NCBI RefSeq assembly: GCF_018449575.1
Contig: NZ_JAAVUT010000006.1
Span: forward strand, 186,001 to 250,000
Length of the DNA stretch: 64,000 nt
Origin: Sodalis sp. dw_96
GTDB taxonomy: Bacteria > Pseudomonadota > Gammaproteobacteria > Enterobacterales > Enterobacteriaceae
Direction of reading: 5' to 3'
Below the pieces are notes generated by a model. The model saw only the letters and a program-made list of their open reading frames with translations, made no database searches and had not been told where the DNA came from. This document shows, in pieces, positions 25,012 to 36,512 of this stretch (positions are counted from its first letter, which is position 1; every line of letters begins with the position of its first letter). A program made the position numbers and the translations under genes.

Positions 25012-26724
25012 TCATATCGGAACATCCCTATGTATGCCGATATAGCGTTCATAACGGGCGGGCTTCAGCTGGTGCAAATCCACCAGCACCAGGCCGTCGA
25101 TGCAATCGTTGAAGGCCGGATCGGAACCGAAATCGATAAACTGCACGCCGCCGGCTGCGCACAGTTCGGAATATTGTTTATACAAAGGAGGTATGCTGCA
25201 GCCGAAATTGACAAACAGGCGCTTAAGCCGATGGAGGTCTTCCTGATAATTATCGCCGGTGAACTGGGCCAATACTTCGGGTAGCGAAGCGGGGTACGGC
25301 TGGCGCGACGTCGCCAGCGGCAGCGAGGGAGCGAAATAGAGCCGGTAGAAGGCAATCAGCAGGTCCCGCGCCGCCACCGGCATGCCGCCGGAAATGGACA
25401 CAGGACCAAACAGGTAGCGGTACTGCGGGTACTTGGCCAGATACGCGCCGATACCGATCCAGAGAGAGTCCAGACTGCGTTTTCCCCAATAGGCCGGCTG
25501 AATAAAACTCCGCCCCAGCTCAATACCCTGCGCCAAAATGTCGTCCATCTGGTGGCCGTAATGAAACAGGCTATGAGTATAGATACCGTTGATGCCTTTA
25601 AGCCGGTATTGCTCCGCGGTGGGGATAAAACGGTATGCTCCGACGATTTCCAGACCCTGGGCATCCCATAGGATCAGATGATAATAGTCATCGTCATAAC
25701 CGTCGAGGTCCCGACGGCGGCCGCTGCCTTCCCCCACCGCGCGAAAGGCAATCTCCCGCAAACGTCCCAATTCGCGCAGTATGGGGACGTGGTCCTCTCC
25801 GTTGCGCCGGTACAGATAAATGATTTTACCGTCCGGTAAATGACCCAGGATTTCACTGCCCTCAAGGGCGCGTTTGAGTACGGCGCGGTCCTCCGCCCGC
25901 GCGATGGCGGATTCGCTGCGGAAAAAGCCTTCTTTACCCTGCCCCAGCCGGTAAACATGGCGGCGAAAACGCTCGGCGAGATCTTTGGCCTGAGTGTGAC
26001 CGTCATGCCAGCTGGCGAAGGGGATGCGCGCGCCCACTCTCAACCGCAGCCGGTTTCCGCCCTGCAAGAACATTTCCCGCACCAGCAGCAGCATGGACAA
26101 TGGTCGATATATCAGGGAACAGGCATAAAACAGCGCGCTGTTACGTCCGCCGATATGCACCGGTACGATGCAGGCGCGGTTTTTTGCCGCCAGGCGAATA
26201 AAGCCGGTGTGCCAGTGGCCGTCGCGAATGCCTTTGCCACCGAAGCGGGAGACTTCGCCGGCGGGAAAGAGTATCAGGACCCCTTGCTTTTCAAGATGCT
26301 GTTGCATCATAGCCACCTGGTCGCGGCTGGTGCGGTTGCCCATGTTATCCACCGGGATCATCAGACTGCCCAGGGCATCCACACAGGACAGCACTCGGTT
26401 TGCCACCACCTTGACATCCGTCCTCACGGAGGAGACGGCATGCAGCAGCGCCAGTCCGTCCAGTATGCCGAGTGGGTGATTGGCCACCAGTACCACCGGA
26501 CCGTAGCTGGGGATTTGTTCCAGATCCCGCTCGGACAGCTCGCAGCGCAGGTTGAAATGCTCCAGCATCTGCTTCACCATGTCCATGCCCTTCAGGTGCC
26601 GGTAATCCTCCGCCAATTGCCGGAAATATTTTTCGCGGAATAAATAACGCAGAAGATTACGTTTCCAGGGAGCGGTTTTATGCTGCGGATCAAGATCCTG
26701 CAGCACCATATCCATACTAAACAT
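25012..26724 (-). CDS. olsF: Bifunctional ornithine-lipid synthase, OlsF type
   Basis: A 570-residue fusion. The N-terminal half is a PlsC-like O-acyltransferase (OlsA-like) with NHPLGILD (His83, Asp89) and FPAGEVSR (from residue 153). The C-terminal half, from about residue 320, is a hemolysin-type GNAT N-acyltransferase (OlsB-like) with VGAYRFIPTAEQY and YWGKRSLDSLWIGIGAYL. In Serratia the fused enzyme OlsF makes phosphorus-free ornithine lipid from ornithine and acyl-ACP. The start is ATG 26724, behind CGGAGATAATCCC; an upstream extension of 38 residues is not family-like. Often useful under phosphate limitation; no Pho box was identified here. Confidence 0.82.
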   Translation of the reverse strand: MFSMDMVLQDLDPQHKTAPWKRNLLRYLFREKYFRQLAEDYRHLKGMDMVKQMLEHFNLRCELSERDLEQIPSYGPVVLVANHPLGILDGLALLHAVSSVRTDVKVVANRVLSCVDALGSLMIPVDNMGNRTSRDQVAMMQQHLEKQGVLILFPAGEVSRFGGKGIRDGHWHTGFIRLAAKNRACIVPVHIGGRNSALFYACSLIYRPLSMLLLVREMFLQGGNRLRLRVGARIPFASWHDGHTQAKDLAERFRRHVYRLGQGKEGFFRSESAIARAEDRAVLKRALEGSEILGHLPDGKIIYLYRRNGEDHVPILRELGRLREIAFRAVGEGSGRRRDLDGYDDDYYHLILWDAQGLEIVGAYRFIPTAEQYRLKGINGIYTHSLFHYGHQMDDILAQGIELGRSFIQPAYWGKRSLDSLWIGIGAYLAKYPQYRYLFGPVSISGGMPVAARDLLIAFYRLYFAPSLPLATSRQPYPASLPEVLAQFTGDNYQEDLHRLKRLFVNFGCSIPPLYKQYSELCAAGGVQFIDFGSDPAFNDCIDGLVLVDLHQLKPARYERYIGIHRDVPI

Positions 26725-26947
26725 GGGATTATCTCCGGGTAAGTTGTATTGAACATAATCCGGACAGATGACAATTAAATGGCAGGTAAATGATGATAAG
26801 GAGAACGATGCCCGCTTCCTACTATCGACTCGCGTCATGGAGGTATTATTCGCGGCAACCGAGACTAATATAAAACCCTACTTAATTAAAAAAATGTTCT
26901 CTATGGGTAGGGAGAAAGAGTTTATTTATTTTATTCATTGTCGTCAT

Positions 26948-28177
26948 TCAAACAAGATTTTTCGCCGGGCCAGAGTTAAAGCAATCTGATGCGAGTGGGG
27001 AGGATGAGAATCGGCTCTGACTATGCTTTATCATTTCTTTCGAATAATGGTAATTGACACGAATTTCCTGACCCATTGAAATGTCTTGTGTGGCAAACAA
27101 CGCGATGACATTGACTCTTCGCCCACCCCTCAAGCTGGCCTTGAATTTCGCGTGTTCCACATTGTAGCCTGTTTCAGCCTGGCCAACGGGCGTGCCGAAC
27201 TGATCATAGGCAAAAAGCGTATTGATTTTCGACAGTATGCCGTCACTGTCCAGGTAGGTTATCGGCTGTCCTTTGAGGGAGATATCGACAATATAATCAT
27301 GGTCGAACAGTTCGGCATCCCCCATTTCCAGCGGTGAAACCAGGACACCGGAATAAATTCCTAAACAGGTTTCCTTAGTGATAGGCTTGGCGGCCATGAC
27401 CCCCCATTGGCCGATAAGGCGGGATGCCTGCGGCGGGACATCGGCCTCGGTTAATCTGCGGCAGTGCAAAAAATGAAACAGCCGCTCCCGGTCGGCGCCG
27501 AACAATTCCAACGAGATAAAGGACAATACCGCTTCTGCACGATAATGTTTTCCTGAATCGGCGTTGGCGGAAAGATTGGCAATTTTCCGTATCTCCACGA
27601 TCTTTCCAGCGGTATCCCGATACGGGGGTAAACCATTGTCCTGGGGATGATACTCGCGATTGCGAATGACCATGATTTCGCGCAGTCGACATTTAATCGC
27701 CGTTTCCAATAAGCCTTTCATGGCCTGTCGGGAATAATAATGCATGGCGGCGCGCTCCTCTTTGCCGGCCTGTTCTTCCGATTTACCGCTGCGGATATCC
27801 ACCATGCGGGTAATGTATCTTTTGGCGATGTCCGACACATCCTTGATGGGGAGTGAGGTGAGGTTAGCGCCGAGCGGGGCCAGGGTGGCCTGATCTTTGC
27901 CGGTGATCAAGCGCCTGTTCAGGGCGCGCATACTTTCCAGGCCGTAAAGAACAGACTTGCTGGGATGCGGCACGTTCAAACCCCTGGCGGTGACGGATAA
28001 CAATGTACTGTGGGCTGCCTGCTGCCATTGCCGCCAGAGCGGACGGCAATGGCAGCAGCAATTTTGCGCGGCGCGCAAGCGTTGCCGTAATAACATTATT
28101 TTGTCGGGCGGTTCGTTACGCAGGGGAGAGAAAGAGATCAGATAACCTTCGATATCGGGGTAGGCGATAGCGTCCAT
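26948..28177 (-). CDS. SET-domain protein, putative protein-lysine methyltransferase
   Basis: A 409-residue protein with a C-terminal SET domain at about 257-380. Visible parts are WGVMAAKPITKETCLGIYSG (SET-N, with the GxxY/G SAM-binding start), YIVDISLKG, then GYNVEHAKFKASL where canonical SET has N-H-x-x-x-P-N, then VNVIALFATQDISMGQEIRVNYHY (SET-C, with the usual A-x-x-D-I-x-x-G-x-E-I and terminal Tyr). The first 250 residues are helical and basic with a CCCHC cluster at 40-44, and I do not recognise them. The start is ATG 28177, behind AAGGAAGGACTATT; the longer frame is less likely. In bacteria, such domains occur in host-directed effectors and in a few endogenous methyltransferases. No secretion signal is visible. 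Confidence 0.7.
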   Translation of the reverse strand: MDAIAYPDIEGYLISFSPLRNEPPDKIMLLRQRLRAAQNCCCHCRPLWRQWQQAAHSTLLSVTARGLNVPHPSKSVLYGLESMRALNRRLITGKDQATLAPLGANLTSLPIKDVSDIAKRYITRMVDIRSGKSEEQAGKEERAAMHYYSRQAMKGLLETAIKCRLREIMVIRNREYHPQDNGLPPYRDTAGKIVEIRKIANLSANADSGKHYRAEAVLSFISLELFGADRERLFHFLHCRRLTEADVPPQASRLIGQWGVMAAKPITKETCLGIYSGVLVSPLEMGDAELFDHDYIVDISLKGQPITYLDSDGILSKINTLFAYDQFGTPVGQAETGYNVEHAKFKASLRGGRRVNVIALFATQDISMGQEIRVNYHYSKEMIKHSQSRFSSSPLASDCFNSGPAKNLV

Positions 28178-28568
28178 AATAGTCCTTCCTTTTTTGGCAA
28201 CCATTTTTAAGTATTGTTGGATGGGTCACTGACTGCTCAGCGGATGGTTAATTTTCCGATTGATTATCACCACAAGGCAAAGAGTATAGAGTCGGGGAAG
28301 TATGGACAAGCGCCTGCAGGAAAAGTGATATTGCCGGGCAGATTTCCGGCCTGGTACGGTTACTCTTTGACGGAGCGCTCCGTGGCGAAATAACATAATG
28401 CCGGCGCGGGATCAGATTATGCCCGCCAGGCTGCCGATGGAGGCCATGAGCGCCCGATAATGTAGACCGGGCTTAAATGGGAATAATAATTCCCGTATAA
28501 AAAAGGGGCGATTTCAAAGACGAAAGCTCCCCTGTTCAAATTCATCAGTAAAGTAATAACCATGAAAT
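28178..28568. promoter_or_regulatory. Spacer between SET-domain gene and upstream MFS gene
   Basis: A 391-bp spacer that should hold the promoter of the SET-domain gene. It contains the terminator of the MFS gene (28499-28532) and a small palindrome GGGAAT-AATA-ATTCCC at 28479-28494. No gene is supported. Confidence 0.4.
28499..28532 (-). terminator. Rho-independent terminator of the MFS gene
   Basis: Read on the minus strand: AGGGGAGC, then TTTC...GAAA, then GCCCCT followed by a six-T tract. It lies 37 bp downstream of the MFS stop codon at 28569. Confidence 0.6.
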
Positions 28569-29747
28569 CTATTTTTTCGGCATGACGGCCGCCGCCGCCA
28601 GGAGCGTCAGCAGGATGGCGAGATAACCCACGCCTTGCCACCCCGCCCGTTCCCAGGCCAGCATCGCGCCCATGGAACCTAGGGTGCCGCCGAGGAACAT
28701 GCCTCCCATAAACAGGGTATTCACCCGGCCTTTGGCCTCTTCACGTAAACCGTAGATGACGTGCTGGTTGGCCACCAGCGCGCTCTGCACGCCGAGATCC
28801 AGCAGTATCACACCCACCGTTAAGCCGGTCAGGGATGTCCAGCCCACAAACACCAGCCATGCCGCCAGAACCAACCCCACCCCGCACATGATCACCCGGC
28901 GACCGCCAAGCTTATCCGACAGCCTGCCGGCGGCGGGGGCGGCGAACACGCCGGCCGCGCCCACCACACCGAATAAACCGGCATAACCGGCGCCAAGATG
29001 AAAGGCGGGCTGGGCTAGATATAGCGCCAGAACGGTCCAAAAAGCGCTGAACGCGGCGAACAGCGCCCCCTGGGTCAGGGTTGCCTGCCGCAGGCGGGGC
29101 TCTTCACGCCACAGATGGACCAGGGAAGCCATCAGCGCGCCGTAACCCAGGGCGGTTTGCGCCTGGGTTTTCGGCAGCATCCGGGCCATAAGCCAGGCGC
29201 CGAGCAGCGACAGGGGAACCCCCAGCAAAAACATCGCCCGCCAGCCGGCATAGGCGGCTACCAGGCCCGCCAACGTTCTGCTCAGCAAAATGCCGCACAG
29301 TAAACCGCTCATCACGCTGCCTACCACGGCGCCGCGACGGGCGGGCTCCGCCATGGATGCCGCCAACGGCACAATTTGCTGCGCCGCCGTGGCGCCGATG
29401 CCGAGCACCAGCGACGCCGCCAGCAGCACCCAGGCCGTGGGGGCGAAAGCCGCCAGCAGCGACGCCAGTGCCAGGATTAAAAACTGGGCCACAATCAATT
29501 TGCGTCTTTCCAGCAAATCACCCAGCGGCACCAGCAGCAATAACCCCGCCGCGTAACCCAGCTGGGTGACGGTGGGGATGAGACCGGTGGCGAACCGGCC
29601 GGGGAAACTGGCGGAAATCACCACCAGCATCGGCTGGTTGTAATAGATATTGGCCACCGCGATACCGCAGGCCGCCGCCATGGCAAATATCAGCAGGGCG
29701 CCGAGGGCGCCGGTTTTGTCATTGGGCATTAAGGTTGCAATTGACAT
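28569..29747 (-). CDS. MFS transporter (DHA1 type)
   Basis: A 392-residue, 12-segment major facilitator protein, with GIAVANIYYNQPMLVVI in segment 1 and the motif A loop PLGDLLERRKLIV. The IYYNQP signature is typical of YgaY/NepI-related exporters of unknown substrate. The start is ATG 29747 (MSIATLMPN), behind AGAGAGACG. It lies 101 bp downstream of a LysR gene in the same orientation. The arrangement regulator-then-transporter on one strand is less common than the divergent form. Confidence 0.82.
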   Translation of the reverse strand: MSIATLMPNDKTGALGALLIFAMAAACGIAVANIYYNQPMLVVISASFPGRFATGLIPTVTQLGYAAGLLLLVPLGDLLERRKLIVAQFLILALASLLAAFAPTAWVLLAASLVLGIGATAAQQIVPLAASMAEPARRGAVVGSVMSGLLCGILLSRTLAGLVAAYAGWRAMFLLGVPLSLLGAWLMARMLPKTQAQTALGYGALMASLVHLWREEPRLRQATLTQGALFAAFSAFWTVLALYLAQPAFHLGAGYAGLFGVVGAAGVFAAPAAGRLSDKLGGRRVIMCGVGLVLAAWLVFVGWTSLTGLTVGVILLDLGVQSALVANQHVIYGLREEAKGRVNTLFMGGMFLGGTLGSMGAMLAWERAGWQGVGYLAILLTLLAAAAVMPKK

Positions 29748-29848
29748 CGTCTCTCTATCCATTCAATGGCCGACCCCGGTCGGCGTTCAATGACGGCAAG
29801 AATACGGGATGTCCCGGCGTAAGAGTAGACCGAGAAAAACGATAGTAT

Positions 29849-30778
29849 TTATTCTGCTCGGGAATAATTAGGGTCCGCCAGGGACGACGCCCCTCCCGGG
29901 ACCACTTCGGCAAGGTAGGCGACAAACGCCCTGGCTTTGGCGCTGGCCATGCGGCCTGTGGGAAATACCCCCCACAGATCCATCGTGGGCAGATGCCAGT
30001 CGTTGAGCACCGGCACCACCTGTCCGGCGGCGAGTTCGGGGGCGAACATCCATTCCGATGCCATGGCGAGTCCCAGGCCCGCCAGCACCAGCGTGCGGAT
30101 GCCTTCCGCCGCGGAAACCCGCACCCGGCCCCGTCCATTGACGATGCGCTCTTCCTCCTGGCGGCGGAAGACCCATTTGGAGCCCCCGCCGCCTCGCTGG
30201 GTATAGACTACCGCCTGATGAGCCGATAAATCTTCCGGTATCCGAGGTTCGCCGGCACGGGCGAAATAGTCCGGGGTACCTAAAATCAGCAAACGACAGG
30301 TGGCCAGCCTGCGGGCTATCAGGCTTGAATCACGCAGGTCCCCCAGCCGCAGCGCCACATCGATGCCTTCGGAAATCAGATCGACATGGCGATCGTCCAG
30401 TACCACATCGACATTCAGCTCGGGATTGCGGGCCAGAAAGGGGCCCAATTGGGGCAGGATATGCAGGCGGGCGAAGGTGACCGGCGCACAAATGCGTAAC
30501 CGACCGGTTAATCCGGAGCCTGAACCGCGGGCAGCCGACTCGGCTTCATTGATATCGTCCATGGCGCGTTTGGCGCGCTGATAATACTCTTCGCCGGCCT
30601 CGGTGGGGGTGAGGCCGCGGGTTGACCGAATCAACAGCCTGACGCCGAGCCGCTCTTCCAACTGGGCGATGGTTTTGGACACCGCCGGCTGGCCGAGATT
30701 CAAGCGCCGGGACGCCGCCGTAAACGAGCCGGTCTCCACCACGCAAATGAACATTTCCATCGCCGCCAGCCGATCCAT
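29849..30778 (-). CDS. LysR-family transcriptional regulator
   Basis: A 309-residue LysR-type regulator. The N-terminal winged HTH is MDRLAAMEMFICVVETGSFTAASRRLNLGQPAVSKTIAQLEERLG. The effector domain has the YxDR-like DVVLDDRHVDLISEGIDVALRLGDL of the aromatic/quinone-responsive subgroup (YhjC/DsdC-like by feel only). Proteins of this subgroup often control a neighbouring MFS or oxidoreductase gene; the MFS gene directly downstream is the likely target. The ligand is unknown. Confidence 0.88.
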   Translation of the reverse strand: MDRLAAMEMFICVVETGSFTAASRRLNLGQPAVSKTIAQLEERLGVRLLIRSTRGLTPTEAGEEYYQRAKRAMDDINEAESAARGSGSGLTGRLRICAPVTFARLHILPQLGPFLARNPELNVDVVLDDRHVDLISEGIDVALRLGDLRDSSLIARRLATCRLLILGTPDYFARAGEPRIPEDLSAHQAVVYTQRGGGGSKWVFRRQEEERIVNGRGRVRVSAAEGIRTLVLAGLGLAMASEWMFAPELAAGQVVPVLNDWHLPTMDLWGVFPTGRMASAKARAFVAYLAEVVPGGASSLADPNYSRAE

Positions 30779-30902
30779 GGTATTCCCCCCGGGAATGAAT
30801 AAATCACTCCCGGCAGTCTACCTTTCCGCCGGGGGAAGCGGAAGGGGAATGTCATTCCACCCTTTTTTACGTGCGGTGAACGAAACAATGCGGCCATCGC
30901 GT

Positions 30903-32183
30903 TTAACGGGCATGTCCCATCAGCGCCGCATCATGCAGGTCCAGGCGTTGCCAGAAATTCTGCTCCCCTTCGCCGGCGGACAGCGGGTAGCCGTTCGGTA
31001 TGGCGGTTTTGACCAACAGAGCCCGGCGCTGCGCGGCCGAGAGGTTCGGCAACGGTCCTTCCAACAACACTTCGGCACCGTCGGGTACCTTGACGGCTCT
31101 GGCCGGCGCGGCGTTATCTTTCGGCAAACCATAGGTCATGGTGTAGCGATAGAACGGGGTCATACCGCTGCCCAGATAGGGGTCGGCCTGGCCCTGGCTC
31201 TTGGCGCATTCAGCCAAAGAAACGCCGCACTCTTTTTCCAACGCGCCGCGCAGCTGCTGTTTGGCTTCTTCGAACAGGGCGCGGTAGCGGGCGTCATTAA
31301 GAAAATGGGCGACATTACGTTCCGCCACCATGCGGGAGCCGATAATATCCAGCGGATAATGTACCCCGAGCACGATACGGGAGTAGCCGTAACGGGCGCC
31401 GCGATCCACCAGCGGCAGGAACCGTTCCGGGATCATTTCCCCCATCAGCAGGGCATCTGTATAGCCGGTGTTGGTGTGGCCGCTGGGAAAGGCGCCCTGG
31501 ACGGCGGTGTAGGGATGGTTGTCCTGCACCACCATGTCATCCGGCACCAGGTGGATTTCATTGCCGGGCCTTAAGAAGGGGCGGGGGTAGTTGAAATGAT
31601 CTTTGGCCGCGCCGGTGCTGATTTCCGTGGTTTTGATCAACGCGGCGGCCTTGCTTATCTCGCCGTTCTGATAGGCGGCAAGGAAGGCCTTACCGAGGCG
31701 GGGACCGAGGGCATCGGTGATGAAAAACAGGTAGTTCTGTCCTTCCGCGTCCACCAGCGCCTGTTGCCGCTGTCCCTTGGTGGCGTCCTGGTTGATTTGG
31801 GTGACTATCGCCAGGCTTCGCTTTTGTACTTCCGGCGTTAACTGCGAAAAATCAGACAATATGGCGATGCCGACCTGTTGATTCTGTTTGACGTCAAAAT
31901 CATAGCCGGATTGGGCCAGCCACTTTGTATCCGCTTGTTTGGCGGTTTGCTTGGCTTTATCCAGCTGCGGGCGGGTCAGGGTTGCCGCGTCCCCTTGCAG
32001 GGATTTGCGCAATGCATCTTGCACGTGTTGATCCAGCTCGAGGTAATCAACGTTCAGGCTGTAGAACGAGGTGGTGTCCACAATAGCGCTGATCTGGGCC
32101 GGAGCCTCCGCGTTCGGTCGCGCCCAGGCCGTGGAAATGAGCATCGCGGTGGTCGCGATGACGAAAGAATAGGTATGCCGCAT
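30903..32183 (-). CDS. Secreted class A-type acid phosphatase (PAP2 superfamily)
   Basis: A 426-residue protein with a Sec signal peptide (MRHTYSFV, hydrophobic core, cleavage near AWA at 19-21). All three PAP2 catalytic motifs are present: K-x6-RP as KDHFNYPRP (Lys194, Arg201), PSGH at 233-236, and SRIVLGVHYPLD with His275. It acts in the periplasm on phosphomonoesters via a phospho-His intermediate. It is longer than PhoN/AphA-type enzymes (about 250), with about 150 extra N-terminal residues and a C-terminal extension. Single gene. Confidence 0.85.
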   Translation of the reverse strand: MRHTYSFVIATTAMLISTAWARPNAEAPAQISAIVDTTSFYSLNVDYLELDQHVQDALRKSLQGDAATLTRPQLDKAKQTAKQADTKWLAQSGYDFDVKQNQQVGIAILSDFSQLTPEVQKRSLAIVTQINQDATKGQRQQALVDAEGQNYLFFITDALGPRLGKAFLAAYQNGEISKAAALIKTTEISTGAAKDHFNYPRPFLRPGNEIHLVPDDMVVQDNHPYTAVQGAFPSGHTNTGYTDALLMGEMIPERFLPLVDRGARYGYSRIVLGVHYPLDIIGSRMVAERNVAHFLNDARYRALFEEAKQQLRGALEKECGVSLAECAKSQGQADPYLGSGMTPFYRYTMTYGLPKDNAAPARAVKVPDGAEVLLEGPLPNLSAAQRRALLVKTAIPNGYPLSAGEGEQNFWQRLDLHDAALMGHAR

Positions 32184-32377
32184 GTCGAGTCCTTTTAGCT
32201 AAATGGGACAAAAGAGGGAAAACGTCACAACATCATTAAGCTAGGCTGCGTTTATGACAGTTTAATGTCAAAAGACACGACCCATAGATGCGCTCTGCTT
32301 TTAACTCGCTCGGCACTGTATTTGGCACTCTCTTTGGTACTCTGCTCGGTACTGTATTTAGCGCTCTGCCCGTCACC

Positions 32378-32503
32378 TTATTCGGCGCCATCCTCGACAC
32401 TATGCTTGGCATCATAGCCGGCACTATGCGCCTGCGAACAGGCGATTTCGCAGGTGCGGCAGCCGATGCATTGGCTGCTGTCTGCGATAACAAATTTATT
32501 CAT
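32378..32503 (-). pseudogene. Truncated 4Fe-4S ferredoxin (HydN/AegA N-terminus) after aegA
   Basis: From ATG 32503 the frame encodes 41 residues: MNKFVIADSSQCIGCRTCEIACSQA, then non-family sequence to a stop. The first 25 residues match the N-terminus of AegA/HydN, with the first CxxCxxCxxxC cluster motif, but the other three clusters are missing. The remaining sequence down to about 32290 is made of short degenerate repeats (AGTACCAAAGAGAGTGCCAAA-like, 12-15 bp period). It begins 22 bp after the aegA stop, so it looks like a deleted hydN-type gene in the same operon. Confidence 0.7.
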
Positions 32504-32521
32504 GTTCCGCTCCCGGCGCGG

Positions 32522-34910
<2,389 letters not shown>

Positions 34911-35036
34911 ATGAGTCACTCACCCATTGCCCCTGAACGGGCCAAAAATGGCCGGCTTAACCCGCTACAGCAGGTGCCGGGGGTGCGCAGTGCACTTTGG
35001 CAGGCTGCGGCGCAGCTGAAAAAACATCTGTTCTAG
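34911..35036 (+). CDS. Small 41-residue ORF of unknown function
   Basis: The ORF starts at ATG 34911, behind AGGAGACATGT, a good ribosome-binding site. The product begins MSHSPIAPERAKNG and ends ALWQAAAQLKKHLF. It has an amphipathic basic C-terminal helix and no transmembrane segment. The good RBS suggests translation. It could be a real small protein or the N-terminal stub of a longer gene cut by a premature TAG. I do not recognise the family. Confidence 0.4.
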   Translation: MSHSPIAPERAKNGRLNPLQQVPGVRSALWQAAAQLKKHLF

Positions 35037-35279
35037 TATTTATCCAGGCTCAATACGGTCGCAGGGAGAGGCGGGCATTCTCACTTTGGTCTGCATAAGC
35101 CCGGCAGAGCTCGTTAAGCGCCAAGCATGAAACCCGCAGCATAGTGCAGCACATAAAGTGCGCTTTTGGGCAAATGCCCGGTGATTTTGGCATCCCCACG
35201 ATGAATTGATCGCCACCCTTCGCTATAGTTATTAACTGTTTATTCTTTGGGCGGCTTTCGTTTAGGCCGCTCCTTTTGT

Positions 35280-36512
35280 ATGAGTATGATGATGGCCATG
35301 CGTGGTACCTCTTCCCAGCCGGCCGCCAGCGGATGGCGTCTCAACCTGAAAATAATGTCCATCGTTGTCTTTAATTTCGTTAATTATCTTACGATTGGGC
35401 TGCCCCTGGCGGTGTTACCCGGTTATGTGCATACCCATATGGGTTACAGCGCCTTTTGGGCCGGATTGGTCATCAGCCTGCAATATCTCGCCACGTTGTT
35501 AAGTCGTCCCTGGGCTGGCCGGTATGCCGACCGGGTCGGGCCAAAACGCATCGTGGTACTGGGATTGTGCGGCTGTCTGTTAAGCGGCGTGGGTTATCTG
35601 CTGTCGCTGGTCATGGATTCCTGGCCGATAGCGGCCCTGCTTTTGCTGTGCGCCGGGCGCGTTATTCTCGGTATCGGGCAGAGTTTCGTCGGGACCGGCG
35701 CCACCTTGTGGGGTGTGGGCGTGGTGGGGTCTTTGCATATCGGCCGGGTGATCTCCTGGAACGGCGTGGCCACATACGGCGCACTGGCGGTGGGTGCGCC
35801 GCTTGGGGTGTGGCTGCACGCCGTTGGCGGTCTGGGATTACTGTCGGCCACGATCATTCTGGCGGCTGGGCTGGCCATCGCGGCGGCCATACCCCGTCCC
35901 GGGGTGAAAACCGCTTCTGGCAAACAAATCCCGTTCAAGGCGGTGGTAGGCATTATCTGGCGTTACGGCCTGGTTTTGGCCTTCGCCTCCTGCGGTTTCG
36001 GCGTGATAGCGACCTTTATCACCCTGTTTTATGCCGACAAGGGTTGGAACGGGGCGGCTTTTGCCCTGACGCTGTTCAGCGTGGCGTTTGTCGGTACCCG
36101 TTTGTTTTTTCCCAATAGCATCAATCGCTTTGGCGGCCTGCGGGTCTCCATGGGCTGCTTTAGCGTGGAGGCGCTGGGCCTGGTGCTGGTGTGGCAATCC
36201 TCCGTGCCCTGGCTGGCTGGCGTTGGGGCGTTGCTCACCGGGGCGGGGTTCTCCCTGGTATTCCCCGCATTGGGGGTGGTGGCGATGAAGGAGGTGCCTC
36301 CGCAAAATCAGGGCAGCGCGCTGGCCACCTTCACGGCGTTTATGGATTTATCCTTGGGGGTTGTAGGGCCCTTGGCCGGGCTGCTGATGACCCATGCCGG
36401 CGTCTCGTCGATTTATCTCGCCGCCGCCGTATTGGTGATTATTGCCTTGATGATGACCCTCTCGATCCAGCGCAGCGTACTGCGCCATCGGGCATCCGGT
36501 CAGGAGATCTGA
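35280..36512 (+). CDS. yhhS: MFS transporter YhhS
   Basis: A 410-residue, 12-segment MFS protein closely matching E. coli YhhS (405): MSIVVFNFVNYLTIGLPLAVLPGYVH, SLQYLATLLSRPWAGRYADRVGPK, GIGQSFVGTGATLWGVGVVG and GAGFSLVFPALGVVAMKEVP. It is linked to arabinose or glyphosate export in some reports; the substrate is uncertain. The start is probably ATG 35280 or the in-frame ATG 35295; the upstream region has no strong RBS for either. It is convergent with dcrB, as in E. coli. Confidence 0.92.
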   Translation: MSMMMAMRGTSSQPAASGWRLNLKIMSIVVFNFVNYLTIGLPLAVLPGYVHTHMGYSAFWAGLVISLQYLATLLSRPWAGRYADRVGPKRIVVLGLCGCLLSGVGYLLSLVMDSWPIAALLLLCAGRVILGIGQSFVGTGATLWGVGVVGSLHIGRVISWNGVATYGALAVGAPLGVWLHAVGGLGLLSATIILAAGLAIAAAIPRPGVKTASGKQIPFKAVVGIIWRYGLVLAFASCGFGVIATFITLFYADKGWNGAAFALTLFSVAFVGTRLFFPNSINRFGGLRVSMGCFSVEALGLVLVWQSSVPWLAGVGALLTGAGFSLVFPALGVVAMKEVPPQNQGSALATFTAFMDLSLGVVGPLAGLLMTHAGVSSIYLAAAVLVIIALMMTLSIQRSVLRHRASGQEI

